A DNA stretch of 64,000 nt from Erysipelotrichales bacterium (GTDB taxonomy: Bacteria > Bacillota_I > Bacilli_A > Erysipelotrichales > Erysipelotrichaceae). Each line of letters starts with the position of its first letter. Within the stretch, counting starts at the first letter, position 1. The stretch covers positions 1 through 64,000 of the forward strand of contig CAJTIT010000014.1 in NCBI GenBank assembly GCA_910576345.1, written 5' to 3'. Below, in pieces: positions 1-7,838 of this stretch. A program made the position numbers and the translations under genes. The notes under the pieces were generated by a model, which saw only the letters and a program-made list of their open reading frames with translations, was not told the origin of the DNA and searched no databases.

Positions 1-152
1 ATGCCGGTGAAATAAAACAATGAAAAAGCCTCTTTGAGAGGCAGTTAGAGAAAGCGTTGCGGCTGTCAGGCCTCAATGGTCGAAAAGACCTTACGCAACA
101 ATAGGCCCTTATAGGGCTGGTTCATACCACGTCTTTCAGGCGTGGTTTTGAT
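1..152 (+). other. Block of four hairpins, possible right end of an IS200/IS605 (tnpB) element
   Basis: Four stem-loops follow one another. GCCTC/GAGGC lies near 28-42. GTTGC/GCAAC near 55-100 encloses a GGTC-GAAAA-GACC hairpin. AGGCCC/GGGCT lies near 102-119, and ACCACG/CGTGGT near 126-148 is followed by a T-run. The first five codons read MPVK-stop and could be the tail of a gene lying left of the window. Dense structure just after a stop codon is what tnpB right ends with omega-RNA scaffolds look like, but no transposase is visible here. An attenuator or other structured RNA is equally possible. Confidence 0.35.
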
Positions 153-238
153 TTAGCAATCGTATTTAGTGTGTATGATTGCTTGTGGCTAATTGCAATT
201 CTTTTGCCCGATAGTTTGGGTAATGCTGTTTATTCTTT

Positions 239-859
239 TTGAGCTTTCCTGTTGTTTTTATGGAAATACTGGCTTTATCGGTACTTCTTACAAGAAAAAT
301 AACAGGTGTTAAGTCTTATATAGCAAATGATCAAAGTGTGGAAAAACAAAAAATCCGCCTTGTTTGCTATGTTTGTTACTACCATTTTAATTTTAGCAGG
401 AGCTGTTTTATTCTACTTAATATTCCCAAATGATTTAGATTATAGTGGAGACTATATAATCTGGTCTTTTGATAGTTTCGGGGTGCCATCAAAAATCAGC
501 TTTACAGTATCGTTCCTGTTAATCATGGGGATGATAGTCTGTATTGTTTCAGCATTTTGTGTTCCGTCTTGGTTTATAACACTAGGCGAGGATATAGGGT
601 GGCAGGGATATTTACTACCGCTGCTTTGCAAAAAATGGCTGCCAAACAGGCAGTGCTATTAAATGGGGCATTATGGGAAAGGCTCATGCACCGCTAATAT
701 ATTTTGGATTGAATTATGCAGAGTGGTATTGCCATGATGACATTATTCTGCATAACAATTGGCGTGTATATGTCTTTTGTAACATTGACAACGAGTAATT
801 GTATATACGCTTCCATAATTCACGGAGCAATCGTACTCTTATTTAAACTGCCCAAATAG
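239..859 (+). pseudogene. Broken CPBP-family intramembrane metalloprotease
   Basis: Pieces of a CPBP (Abi/CAAX-like) membrane protease lie in different frames. An N-terminal piece containing LSVLLTRKIT is in the frame from 239. The longest piece (327-662) has membrane segments and the motif GEDIGWQGYLLP, which matches the family's E-E-x-x-W-R-G-Y motif 1. It ends in a frameshift near 660. Downstream codons still read GKAHAPLIYFGLNYA and then YASIIHGAIVLLF, which resemble the family's second and third motifs with their histidines. The first motif glutamate is Asp-shifted and the WH of motif 2 is altered. Several frame breaks make this a non-functional remnant. Such proteases are often linked to bacteriocin or peptide immunity, but no partner gene remains. 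Confidence 0.7.
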
Positions 860-1537
860 GAATTGAAAGGATGAAAAAACTAGAGGAGAAATGATAGCAT
901 AATGGCATATCAGTAATGGAAGGATTTATGGACATCAAACAGGCGTTGATACAAGCAATCTTCTCTAAAGAAATTTCCGAGAGGGAAGTCGGTTTAAGGT
1001 TATATGCATAGCGCAGAGTGTTGTTAACAAGCGCAAAGCCAAAATACTTGCAAAATTGAAAAAGATAATAGAAAACAAAATTTAAGGTGTTCACCCCCCC
1101 CCTTGTTTTTTCCTTTGGGAAAATGAGGGGATTTTCCCTGAACCCCTCAATCAATTCTGATTGGAGGAAATAAGGATGGTATATAAACCACGGACGGGAG
1201 AGCAGGAAATGGTGCATCTGAAAAGAAACCGAGGAAAAGGTTCTGCGTGAGTGCGGCGTTGATGAAGCGGTTAATGAATACTCATAAAAACAAGCAGGCA
1301 AGAAAATTTCCTACCAGCCTGTTTTTATATAGACTTATTTACCTTTAGCAATTAATGATTTCTGTATTCACAATCAGCCTTTGGCTGTTTATCGTATCTC
1401 CTGTGCCTGTTTCATATCCTTTATGAGACGTTCAAAAGCCTATGGTAAGCAATAATCGCACTCACAAAACCGTGTGTGTCAAATTGAGATTTAAAAAAGT
1501 GATACTTTATTAAAGTACCACTTCATGATAGATTCGT
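860..1537. other. Gene-debris region without an intact gene
   Basis: This 680-base stretch has only short open pieces. A plus-strand reading near 916-1008 encodes about 30 residues (MEGFMDIKQALIQAI...) before a stop. A second starts near 1174 behind GGAGG. A minus-strand tail reading AFERLIKDMKQAQEIR ends near 1389. There is a run of nine C residues at 1094-1102 and a small palindrome (CAGCC-TTT-GGCTG) near 1375-1387. Together these look like the decayed edge of an integrated element, but I recognise no family. Confidence 0.5.
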
Positions 1538-3421
1538 TTATTCTTCAATGAATTTATTCTTTCTATGTAGACTTGCTACACCCAAAACACTAACCATTGT
1601 CAGAAACATCCAGAAAGCTATATTTGTTTCATCACCTGTTTGTGGAGTTTTATTTGTTTCGGTTTCTTTTTTGTTTGTATCTGTAGACGTTTGTGTATCA
1701 TTTTCTGTTGGTTTCTGTAACACATAATTCGGATCTTTTTCTTTACATTCGCTACATTCACCATTTACATAATGATGTGCCAGTTTTGCCGTTGCTTTAC
1801 CTTGTTTTATGACTTCTCCACAATATTTGCATACAAGATCTCCGGTATAACCTTCTTCTGTACAGGAAGCCTTTTTTACATTTACAAGTGTGAATGCCGG
1901 ATGATCTGTTTCATCTAATACCGTTTCTTCTTTCGTTAGCTTTACTTGTAATGTTTCATCAAGGAAATATTGGTCACATTCTTCACAATACCAATAAGCA
2001 ATATTCCCTTTTTCTGTACAAGTTGGTGCTTTCGCTTCGATTTTGACAGTTTTATGTGGCACGACCGCAAGAATTAAATCTTCTTTATTCACTTTTGTGG
2101 TTAATAATTCATCGCTGAAATACTCATCACATTGATCACAGTACCAATATGCTATATTACCTTCTTCAATACAAGACGGTTCTTTGGCCTCCACTTTTAC
2201 AGCGTGATGACCGCTTTTCGCAAGTATTGTATCTGCTTCAGTGATTTCCTCTGTGCGCGCTGCGTCTTTATAGTATTTGTCAACGCTCATCCAATATTCA
2301 ATATGACCGTCTTCAACGCAAGTCGGCTCTAAACGTGCATAATGTGTTGTGATGCCTTCCACATTGTCTTTCGCGTTGTTACTGCCGGTATTTGTTCCGG
2401 TAACTAGATTTTCGGTTAAATCCGGTGTTTTTCCTGATGCTCTTGATAATCCATACATATATCCTGCCGTTGCTATATCTTTTATGTTTTCCGGAATGAT
2501 CATCGTGATATCACGTACGGTTGATGATACAATATGCCCATTTGGCGTATGGTTATTAAATACACCGATGAAACCGCCAAGACCCAATGATGAAATATTG
2601 TCATTCGCATATTCTACACTGGCATTTGTTTCAATGATAACATTGTTTACCTCACAGTTTTCAAAACTGTTGCTTAAAAACGCTGCGTCGATGAAACCGC
2701 CAATTTTGCGAGTCCCGCTGATTTTGATATTGGATACACTGCTGTTTTGAATGAGATTGCTGCCCTCTCCGCGCAAACCAATTAAACCGCCAATGTTATC
2801 GCCTTCACTGTTTGCTTCGACATATCTTCCGCTAATTGTGCTTCCCTCATTGCCTTTCACGTGAGAATTCTCAATTTTAGAATAATGGTCGCCTGCAAGA
2901 CCACCCACCATAAATGTTCCGCTGATATGAATGTCACCAATCACTTGACAGTTAACAGTACGGGTAACCATGTAACCACCCAATGCGCCAACCGTTTGAT
3001 TGGCATCGATATGCACATTTTCCAATGTTAAATCTGCGATCACACCATTGGATCCACCTCCAGTAATTCCAAAAAATCCTGCACTGTTCAAATCTCTGTT
3101 TGTAATCGTTAGATTCTTGATTTTTTTGTTATTGCCTTGAAATGATCCACCAAATGGTTTGGATTCCCTTCCGATCGGGATCCATTCTTCAGAAGCTAAA
3201 TCAATATCTGCTTGTAATGTGACCGTTTTTCCTGAAAAATTTTTTCCGCTGTTGACCATATCACGAAATGCCAACAATTCTTCTTTATCTGCGATGGTAA
3301 ACGTATTTACTGTATCATAATCTTGACCCCAGTTTTCTGCGCTTGCCTTTACAGAAATCGATGATGGCGTCATCACAATCAGCATCGCAAAAGCTATTAA
3401 AGCTGATAATACTTTCCTCAC
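1538..3421 (-). CDS. Sortase-anchored surface protein with beta-helix (GLUG-like) region
   Basis: A 627-residue exported wall protein. Residues 1-28 form a signal peptide. Residues 40-320 contain glycine-rich repeats of the type GGFIGV.., GGLAGD.. and GGLIGL.., typical of right-handed beta-helix GLUG-like stalks. Residues 360-560 hold four copies of a ~55-residue cysteine-containing module (PTC..G.I.YWYC..C..YF), with two CxxC pairs in the later copies, possibly metal binding. The C terminus is a Thr/Glu linker, then TPQTGDE, a hydrophobic helix and a basic tail, i.e. an LPXTG-type signal with T in place of L. The start is GTG at 3421 because AAGGAGGAT sits six bases upstream. The ligand is unknown. 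No sortase gene lies in the window. Confidence 0.85.
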   Translation of the reverse strand: MRKVLSALIAFAMLIVMTPSSISVKASAENWGQDYDTVNTFTIADKEELLAFRDMVNSGKNFSGKTVTLQADIDLASEEWIPIGRESKPFGGSFQGNNKKIKNLTITNRDLNSAGFFGITGGGSNGVIADLTLENVHIDANQTVGALGGYMVTRTVNCQVIGDIHISGTFMVGGLAGDHYSKIENSHVKGNEGSTISGRYVEANSEGDNIGGLIGLRGEGSNLIQNSSVSNIKISGTRKIGGFIDAAFLSNSFENCEVNNVIIETNASVEYANDNISSLGLGGFIGVFNNHTPNGHIVSSTVRDITMIIPENIKDIATAGYMYGLSRASGKTPDLTENLVTGTNTGSNNAKDNVEGITTHYARLEPTCVEDGHIEYWMSVDKYYKDAARTEEITEADTILAKSGHHAVKVEAKEPSCIEEGNIAYWYCDQCDEYFSDELLTTKVNKEDLILAVVPHKTVKIEAKAPTCTEKGNIAYWYCEECDQYFLDETLQVKLTKEETVLDETDHPAFTLVNVKKASCTEEGYTGDLVCKYCGEVIKQGKATAKLAHHYVNGECSECKEKDPNYVLQKPTENDTQTSTDTNKKETETNKTPQTGDETNIAFWMFLTMVSVLGVASLHRKNKFIEE

Positions 3422-4091
3422 TCTTTTATCCTCCTTTTCTTATAATGAGCTTGGTTATCCGATACGCACTTTGTGAAAAAACGCATATCTAAACATAAAT
3501 GTAGAAAAATCAAGCTCTGGTTTTGATGATTTGTTCATCTTATCCATCCTTTTTGAATAAGTATAATTTTCCTTCACTCCATTTTGTTATTTTCAAAAAC
3601 TAAACATTGATTAAGGGAAAAAGTTACAAAAAAACGGTTTTGACCAAAAAATCAACTATTTACGAATTAAAACATTTGCAAATAATAGTCTATATTTTGA
3701 TACAAAACTTATTCTAATGCATGAACATTCTTATTTTACTGCTTATCTTCCTTTATTGTCAATAAAAACACGTATCTTTTGATTCACAATTCAACATTTG
3801 ATGATGCGAGTAAAAGGAATCTAAAGATACATCCACAAACAACCATACCAAGGAAATAAAGAGATGAAACATAAAGATGTGCTTTTTATAATTTGCATAG
3901 GGCATCTTTTTGTTTTGATATGCTCGATTGTTAAATGTTGAATATTTGCCTTACAAAGCAAATCAATGCTGTCTTTATGAGTTAGAAATATAACATTTGA
4001 TACAAGGAGTAAGTGTCTGTGTCAGGCGATAAGAAAAGAAAACGCTGTACATTACAATGGATAATGATATAATAATGCCAGAGGTGACGAT
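3422..4091. other. Divergent intergenic region, AT-rich
   Basis: This 670-base gap separates two divergent exported-protein genes and has no convincing gene. A weak hairpin (AAAGATGTGC / GCATCTTT, 3872-3908) followed by T-rich sequence could be a plus-strand terminator of a lost transcript. A TATAAT lies near 4069 upstream of the lipoprotein gene. The rest is AT-rich with no repeat that I could see. Confidence 0.4.
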
Positions 4092-4631
4092 ATGAAAAAA
4101 GTATGGGGAACGATCATGACAATGTGCTGTTTATGCATCAGCGGATGCACAGAAGAAAGTGTCTATTCGCTTTCACAGGAAACAGTAATCATACCGGTTT
4201 ATGATCAAGAATTTGATCCTTTGGAATATTTAAGAAAAGATGGAGAACCATTAAGCGATGCAGAAAAAGACAATGTCAAATTAGGAAAAAAAGTGGACAC
4301 ATCTAAATTAGGCATAACAGAATTTCTGTTTCCTGATTATCAATTGAAATTGCAGGTAGAGATTGTGGATGCGGAAGCACCGGATATGTCGATTCTAGGT
4401 TTTGAAGTTGAAAAAGATGTTGTATTTACATGGACAACAGAAACATATGCTTTGTTAAAACCGCATTTGAAAGACAATTACGATAATGCGGAATTGTTAA
4501 AAAAATCACTTCGTTGTGATAGTGTGGATACAAGTAAAGTAGGAGAACAGCGTATTACCTGCTATATTGAGGATTCCAGTGGCAACACAGCCAGTCAAGA
4601 TGTGGTTATTAAAGTTGTCGATAAAAAATAA
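4092..4631 (+). CDS. Ig-like-domain lipoprotein
   Basis: A 179-residue protein with a lipoprotein signal peptide. The lipobox is LCISGC, so Cys19 would be lipidated and the protein anchored on the outer face of the membrane. Residues 95-179 form a DUF5011/bacterial Ig-like module with the features DAEAPDMSI, VDTSKVGEQ and YIEDSSGN, ending in DVVIKVVDKK. Residues 35-90 look like a partial second copy of the same fold (the DTSKLG segment). A second lipoprotein with the same kind of module lies at 11394. GAGGTGA precedes the ATG. The function is unknown; such domains usually act as spacers or adhesion modules. Confidence 0.8.
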   Translation: MKKVWGTIMTMCCLCISGCTEESVYSLSQETVIIPVYDQEFDPLEYLRKDGEPLSDAEKDNVKLGKKVDTSKLGITEFLFPDYQLKLQVEIVDAEAPDMSILGFEVEKDVVFTWTTETYALLKPHLKDNYDNAELLKKSLRCDSVDTSKVGEQRITCYIEDSSGNTASQDVVIKVVDKK

Positions 4632-4712
4632 AGCTAATGAGAGCCATCATCGATTTGTGTGTGAATAAAAGATGGTTCTGTTATATGATATCGTAAGATA
4701 AGAAAGGTTGGC

Positions 4713-5291
4713 ATGCATATGTATGAGCCGGCAGATATTGTGATTTATATGCAAGATAAAGGAATTGTGGCCAAAGAGAAATCGTTGTTGGCAGTGGATA
4801 CAAATACAAATAAAGTCATTGCTTATGGAAGTCAAGCAGAATCCTATGCCACATTTCCAAAACCAAATGTGCACGTTCTTTCTCTGATGCATCGTGGCGC
4901 CATCATTGACTATATGGCCGCTGTGGAATTGTTTTCTTATATGATAAAAACGGTAGGGGAAAAGAAGTCGTTGTTTCACAGAAAATCGGTCGTTGTATGC
5001 ATTCCCAAAGAATACAGTCTTGTGGATAAAAGAGCAATGGAAGATATACTGCATCAATGTGGCATAAAGGAAATTGGTTTTACAAAGACAACATTGGCTT
5101 CCTATAGAAATGAATTGGACATGAGACAAAACACCCATACACCATCTATGGTGATTGCCATTACAAAAGATGAGCCTAAACAATATCTAAAAGAATATGT
5201 TGCGGAACTCATTGAATATGCGAAACAAGAATGTATTTCTTTAGAAACAATCAAAGTTATATTACAAGAGAAATTAGAAGAAAACAGCTAG
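4713..5291 (+). CDS. Half-length MreB/actin-like protein
   Basis: A 192-residue protein that aligns by eye with the first half of MreB. DIVIYMQDKGIVAKEKSLLAVD matches the MreB pattern (LVYVKGKGIVLNEPSVVA.D). Further matches are VIAYGSQA, HRGAIIDYMAAVEL (MreB DGVIADYDVTE), KSVVVCIPKEYSLVDKRAMED (VVICVPSGIT..E.RAV) and a degenerate helix. It lacks the N-terminal DLGT phosphate-1 loop and everything after subdomain IIA, including the phosphate-2 and adenosine motifs, so it should not bind ATP like MreB. The family is usually about 330-345 residues. There are two possible starts, ATG 4713 and 4719, behind AGAAAGG. A strong terminator follows directly, so it is a self-contained gene and not a broken reading frame. 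A role as a modulator of cell-shape filaments is only inference. Confidence 0.7.
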   Translation: MHMYEPADIVIYMQDKGIVAKEKSLLAVDTNTNKVIAYGSQAESYATFPKPNVHVLSLMHRGAIIDYMAAVELFSYMIKTVGEKKSLFHRKSVVVCIPKEYSLVDKRAMEDILHQCGIKEIGFTKTTLASYRNELDMRQNTHTPSMVIAITKDEPKQYLKEYVAELIEYAKQECISLETIKVILQEKLEENS

Positions 5292-5301
5292 GAAATCAAT
5301 G

Positions 5302-5335
5302 AAATCTGTAGAACGCAAAGTACAGATTTTTTCTT
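5302..5335 (+). terminator. Intrinsic terminator after the MreB-like gene
   Basis: AAATCTGTA and TACAGATTT form a nine-pair stem with a ten-base loop, followed by a T-rich run, 11 bases after the stop codon. Confidence 0.85.
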
Positions 5336-5368
5336 TCTTCTTCATAAAACAAGACATTATGCTTACGC

Positions 5369-5926
5369 TTAGAAAAATAAATGCTCGATCAATATTTTCA
5401 AACCGATCACCAGTAGAATGACACCGCCAAACAGTTCCGCATAGTTACCAAGTTTGCCACCAATTTTATGACCAAGAATAACCGCAAAAAAACTGATAAT
5501 CCATGTAATACTGCCAATGATCAACACAGAAATCCAAATATCAACCTGTAAAAATGCAAATGTAATGCCAACCGCCAATGCATCAATGCTGGTCGCTATC
5601 GCAAGAATGACGACATCCACAAAAGAAAGTTGTTTTGTATCGGAGGTTTTCGTTTGAAACGACTCCTTGATCATATTGATTCCAATGAAGCCAAGCATAA
5701 AAAAAGCCAGCCAATGGTCAATCGATGTAATGAAAGATTCAAAATAGGTACCCATCCACCATCCGATGATTGGCATGAGCGCTTGAAACAATCCAAACGC
5801 GAAACCCAAGACAAGTGCTTTTGGATAAACCTTCGATGAGAAACTCATTCCTTTCGCAAATGAAACAGCGCATGCATCCATGGCCAAACCAATCCCAATC
5901 ATGAAAATCGTTAGTAAATGCATTGT
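5369..5926 (-). CDS. mntP: Manganese efflux pump MntP
   Basis: A 185-residue integral membrane protein that exports Mn2+ and protects against manganese excess. It has about six membrane helices and the two MntP half-repeat signatures: GIGLAMDACAVSFAKG near residues 8-23, and AIATSIDALAVGITFAF in the second half. The two conserved membrane Asp residues are both present. The start is placed at the ATG before HLLTIF, with GGAGGAT upstream. A longer in-frame reading would begin inside the riboswitch terminator and is unlikely. The upstream leader is a yybP-ykoY element, which independently supports a manganese role. Length matches the family. Confidence 0.95.
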   Translation of the reverse strand, partial: TMHLLTIFMIGIGLAMDACAVSFAKGMSFSSKVYPKALVLGFAFGLFQALMPIIGWWMGTYFESFITSIDHWLAFFMLGFIGINMIKESFQTKTSDTKQLSFVDVVILAIATSIDALAVGITFAFLQVDIWISVLIIGSITWIISFFAVILGHKIGGKLGNYAELFGGVILLVIGLKILIEHLFF

Positions 5927-5952
5927 ATATCCTCCTTTGTTCCTTAGGGAAT

Positions 5953-5996
5953 AAAAAAGAGACTTCTTGTGCAATGCAATCGCACAAATAAGTCTC
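5953..5996 (-). terminator. Riboswitch-controlled terminator before mntP
   Basis: The GAGACTT/AAGTCTC stem encloses an inner GTGCGAT/ATTGCAC stem and is followed by a T-run on the minus strand. Its 5' half overlaps the end of the aptamer, so ligand binding can compete with it. Confidence 0.8.
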
Positions 5997-6095
5997 GTTG
6001 TGAAACGCTAAGCCAGATGACGTATTTTGAAAAGCGTCATCATGATGTTGACAAAGCGACTCTATATATCAAGAGCCAACTACTCCCTTATTTCA
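5953..6095 (-). ncRNA. yybP-ykoY manganese riboswitch
   Basis: Read on the minus strand, the leader begins with AAGGGAGTAG at about 6090, then has paired arms with GTCAACATCATGATGACGC and a GGCTTAGCG segment, and closes with CAACGAGACT near 5990-6000. This is the arrangement of the yybP-ykoY class, which senses Mn2+. Directly after it, GAGACTT...AAGTCTC (5959-5996) forms a stem followed by six T residues, the expected terminator expression platform. The element ends about 25 bases before mntP. Mn2+ binding would be expected to switch mntP on. Confidence 0.88.
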
Positions 6096-6103
6096 ATGAC
6101 ATA

Positions 6104-6132
6104 ATCATATCATGGAAAGAGTGAAAAAGCAA
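6104..6132 (-). promoter_or_regulatory. Sigma-A-type promoter of the mntP transcript
   Basis: TTGCTT and TATGAT are separated by exactly 17 bases on the minus strand, just upstream of the riboswitch 5' end. Confidence 0.65.
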
Positions 6133-6143
6133 CTCGTTATTTT

Positions 6144-6929
6144 TTATAAATAAGAATCTAAATCATTACCCAATAAAGAATCGGAATTACTTTCTTTGAA
6201 TTCTTTAAAGTCCGGGAATTCGATTTTTTTGATTTGATCAAATTTATCGAATGCGAATGCGATTTCCATTTCAAGTGCTTCCCCTTCCGTCAATAAGTCC
6301 AAGTTCATTTTTATTTCGGAAAGCCGATTGTTTTTAACTGTCATTGTTAATGTATAATCTTTTAAATCCATTTCATTAGCGCTGCTTTTCATACCTGTCA
6401 TAAATGAATCATGTATCGTATCATTCATTTCCAGTTTGATAACACCGTTTTCTTTATCTTCGTATTTAATCGTGTCAAAGCTGTTTTTTAACTGATCCGC
6501 ATCCATATGAATGCTGAAATCTGGCAGATCTTCTAATTGTGACAATTCTTCCGGAAAAGCTTGTTTTTGCTTTTCATTCATGAAGTCCATATACATCGTA
6601 TTGTCTTTGATATAGATCTTTGCAAGATCATTCATGGATAGACCGTTGGCGTTCATGCCCATTGTGAATTTCATCTGTAAATCTTCTGCTTTTTCATAAT
6701 TGGCTTCACCATCCAGAGAAATTTTCACTTTTATAGGTGTTCCATCTTTTTCGCCATTGGCTGTAATGTCGCCGGTAAGCGCCATACTGTTGGCTTCGGC
6801 CATGCCGTTGATCGCCGTGACCAATGCTTCTACTGCTTCATCATCATATCCGGATGAAGAACATCCAAAACATGTAAATAATAACCCGGCCGCACATAAT
6901 CCTTTCGCTAAACGTAATCTCATTTTCAT
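6144..6929 (-). CDS. Lipoprotein of unknown function (LolA/DUF6612-like fold suspected)
   Basis: A 261-residue protein with a type II signal peptide; the lipobox FTCFGC puts the lipidated cysteine near residue 23. After the membrane anchor come alternating polar beta-strand segments such as MALTGDITANGEKDG, KVKISLDGEANYEKA, LQMKFTMGMNANG and IYIKDNTMYMDFMNEKQK. This pattern is typical of Firmicute lipoproteins with an LppX/LolA-like half-barrel, which bind a hydrophobic ligand or a partner protein. No catalytic motif is visible. It ends just before the mntP promoter and is divergent from ispF. The fold assignment is by pattern only. Confidence 0.75.
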   Translation of the reverse strand: MKMRLRLAKGLCAAGLLFTCFGCSSSGYDDEAVEALVTAINGMAEANSMALTGDITANGEKDGTPIKVKISLDGEANYEKAEDLQMKFTMGMNANGLSMNDLAKIYIKDNTMYMDFMNEKQKQAFPEELSQLEDLPDFSIHMDADQLKNSFDTIKYEDKENGVIKLEMNDTIHDSFMTGMKSSANEMDLKDYTLTMTVKNNRLSEIKMNLDLLTEGEALEMEIAFAFDKFDQIKKIEFPDFKEFKESNSDSLLGNDLDSYL

Positions 6930-7107
6930 CTCTCCTTATCCATATATCTTTGAGATCCCATGGAATATGTTCAAAATCATATCCATTATCATAATCATAA
7001 CATATTCAACCTCATAATAGTATATGTTAAACGAAGAAAATGAAAATGTTTCGTATTCTTTCATGTATCTAATTTATATGGTAGAATAACCACGTGAGGT
7101 GATTGAT

Positions 7108-7593
7108 ATGTTTCGTATTGGACAATCTACAGATATCCATCAATTAAAGGAAGGTAGAAATTTAGTCTTGGGTGGTGTGATGATTCCACATGACAAAGGC
7201 TGTTTGGGTCACAGTGATGGTGATGCTTTGTATCATGCGGTCGCTGAAAGCATTTTAGGCGCATTTGCGTTAGGGGATTTGGGTAAGCATTTTCCGGATA
7301 CAGATGAAAAAAACAGAAATATGGATTCTTCTAAAATCATGGAATATGTCTATGATATTATGAATGAGCGAGATTATGAAATTCAAAATCTGGATGCATT
7401 GATTTTAATTGAAAAACCGAAAATGGCGCCATGGATTAATCAAATGCGAGAAAACATCGCTCAGTATTTACATTGTGATAAAGATCATATCAGTGTGAAA
7501 GCGACAAGAGGGGAAACACTGGGCTTTGTCGGCAGAGAAGAAGGCGTTATGGTTCAGGCCATTGTTTTGTTAAAAAAAATTATGGATCGTTAA
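7108..7593 (+). CDS. ispF: 2-C-methyl-D-erythritol 2,4-cyclodiphosphate synthase
   Basis: This enzyme of the MEP isoprenoid pathway cyclises CDP-methylerythritol 2-phosphate to methylerythritol cyclodiphosphate with release of CMP. The 161-residue protein shows the family signature IPHDKGCLGHSDGDALYHA, the metal ligands of the DIH segment near residue 8 and the downstream His, GALGDLGKHFPDTD (here AFALGDLGKHFPDTD), and the C-terminal VKATRGETLGFVGREEG loop that binds the cytidine. The start is the ATG with GAGGTGA seven bases upstream; an in-frame GTG nine bases earlier lies inside that site. Length is normal. The gene stands alone, with no ispD next to it. Confidence 0.95.
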   Translation: MFRIGQSTDIHQLKEGRNLVLGGVMIPHDKGCLGHSDGDALYHAVAESILGAFALGDLGKHFPDTDEKNRNMDSSKIMEYVYDIMNERDYEIQNLDALILIEKPKMAPWINQMRENIAQYLHCDKDHISVKATRGETLGFVGREEGVMVQAIVLLKKIMDR

Positions 7594-7605
7594 ATGGAGG
7601 ATGAT

Positions 7606-7838
7606 TATGAACTTCCTAGAAGTGGAAAAAAGATCAATCTTTCCAATAAAGTTTTGAATCATTGCATGGGATAATCCTGTAAAAGTAACACAGCGATTCT
7701 TATCCGCTTGTTCCACAAGTATAACAAAAAATCGTATAGAAAACATAAAAGGCAAATGTTTTTTATACGATGTATGAGCCTTTATCGGAACTATTGTATC
7801 ATTCATCTGTTCATGCTCCGTTTACATATAATCAACAA
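7606..7838 (+). pseudogene. Unidentified reading frame broken by two stops
   Basis: A good ribosome binding site (TGGAGGATGATT) precedes ATG 7606. The frame runs for 17 codons to a TGA, continues for about 40 codons (WDNPVKVTQRFLSAC...) to another TGA, then stays open toward 7830. This looks like a decayed small gene rather than plain spacer, but I do not recognise the family. It overlaps the end of the convergent glucosaminidase gene region. Confidence 0.3.

Noticed and set aside
1094-1102. Run of nine C residues as a slip-prone phase switch
   Set aside because: It is not in or before any intact gene.
843-1301. 152-residue minus-strand open frame
   Set aside because: No ribosome site, no family resemblance, and it runs antisense across a poly-C tract and other debris.
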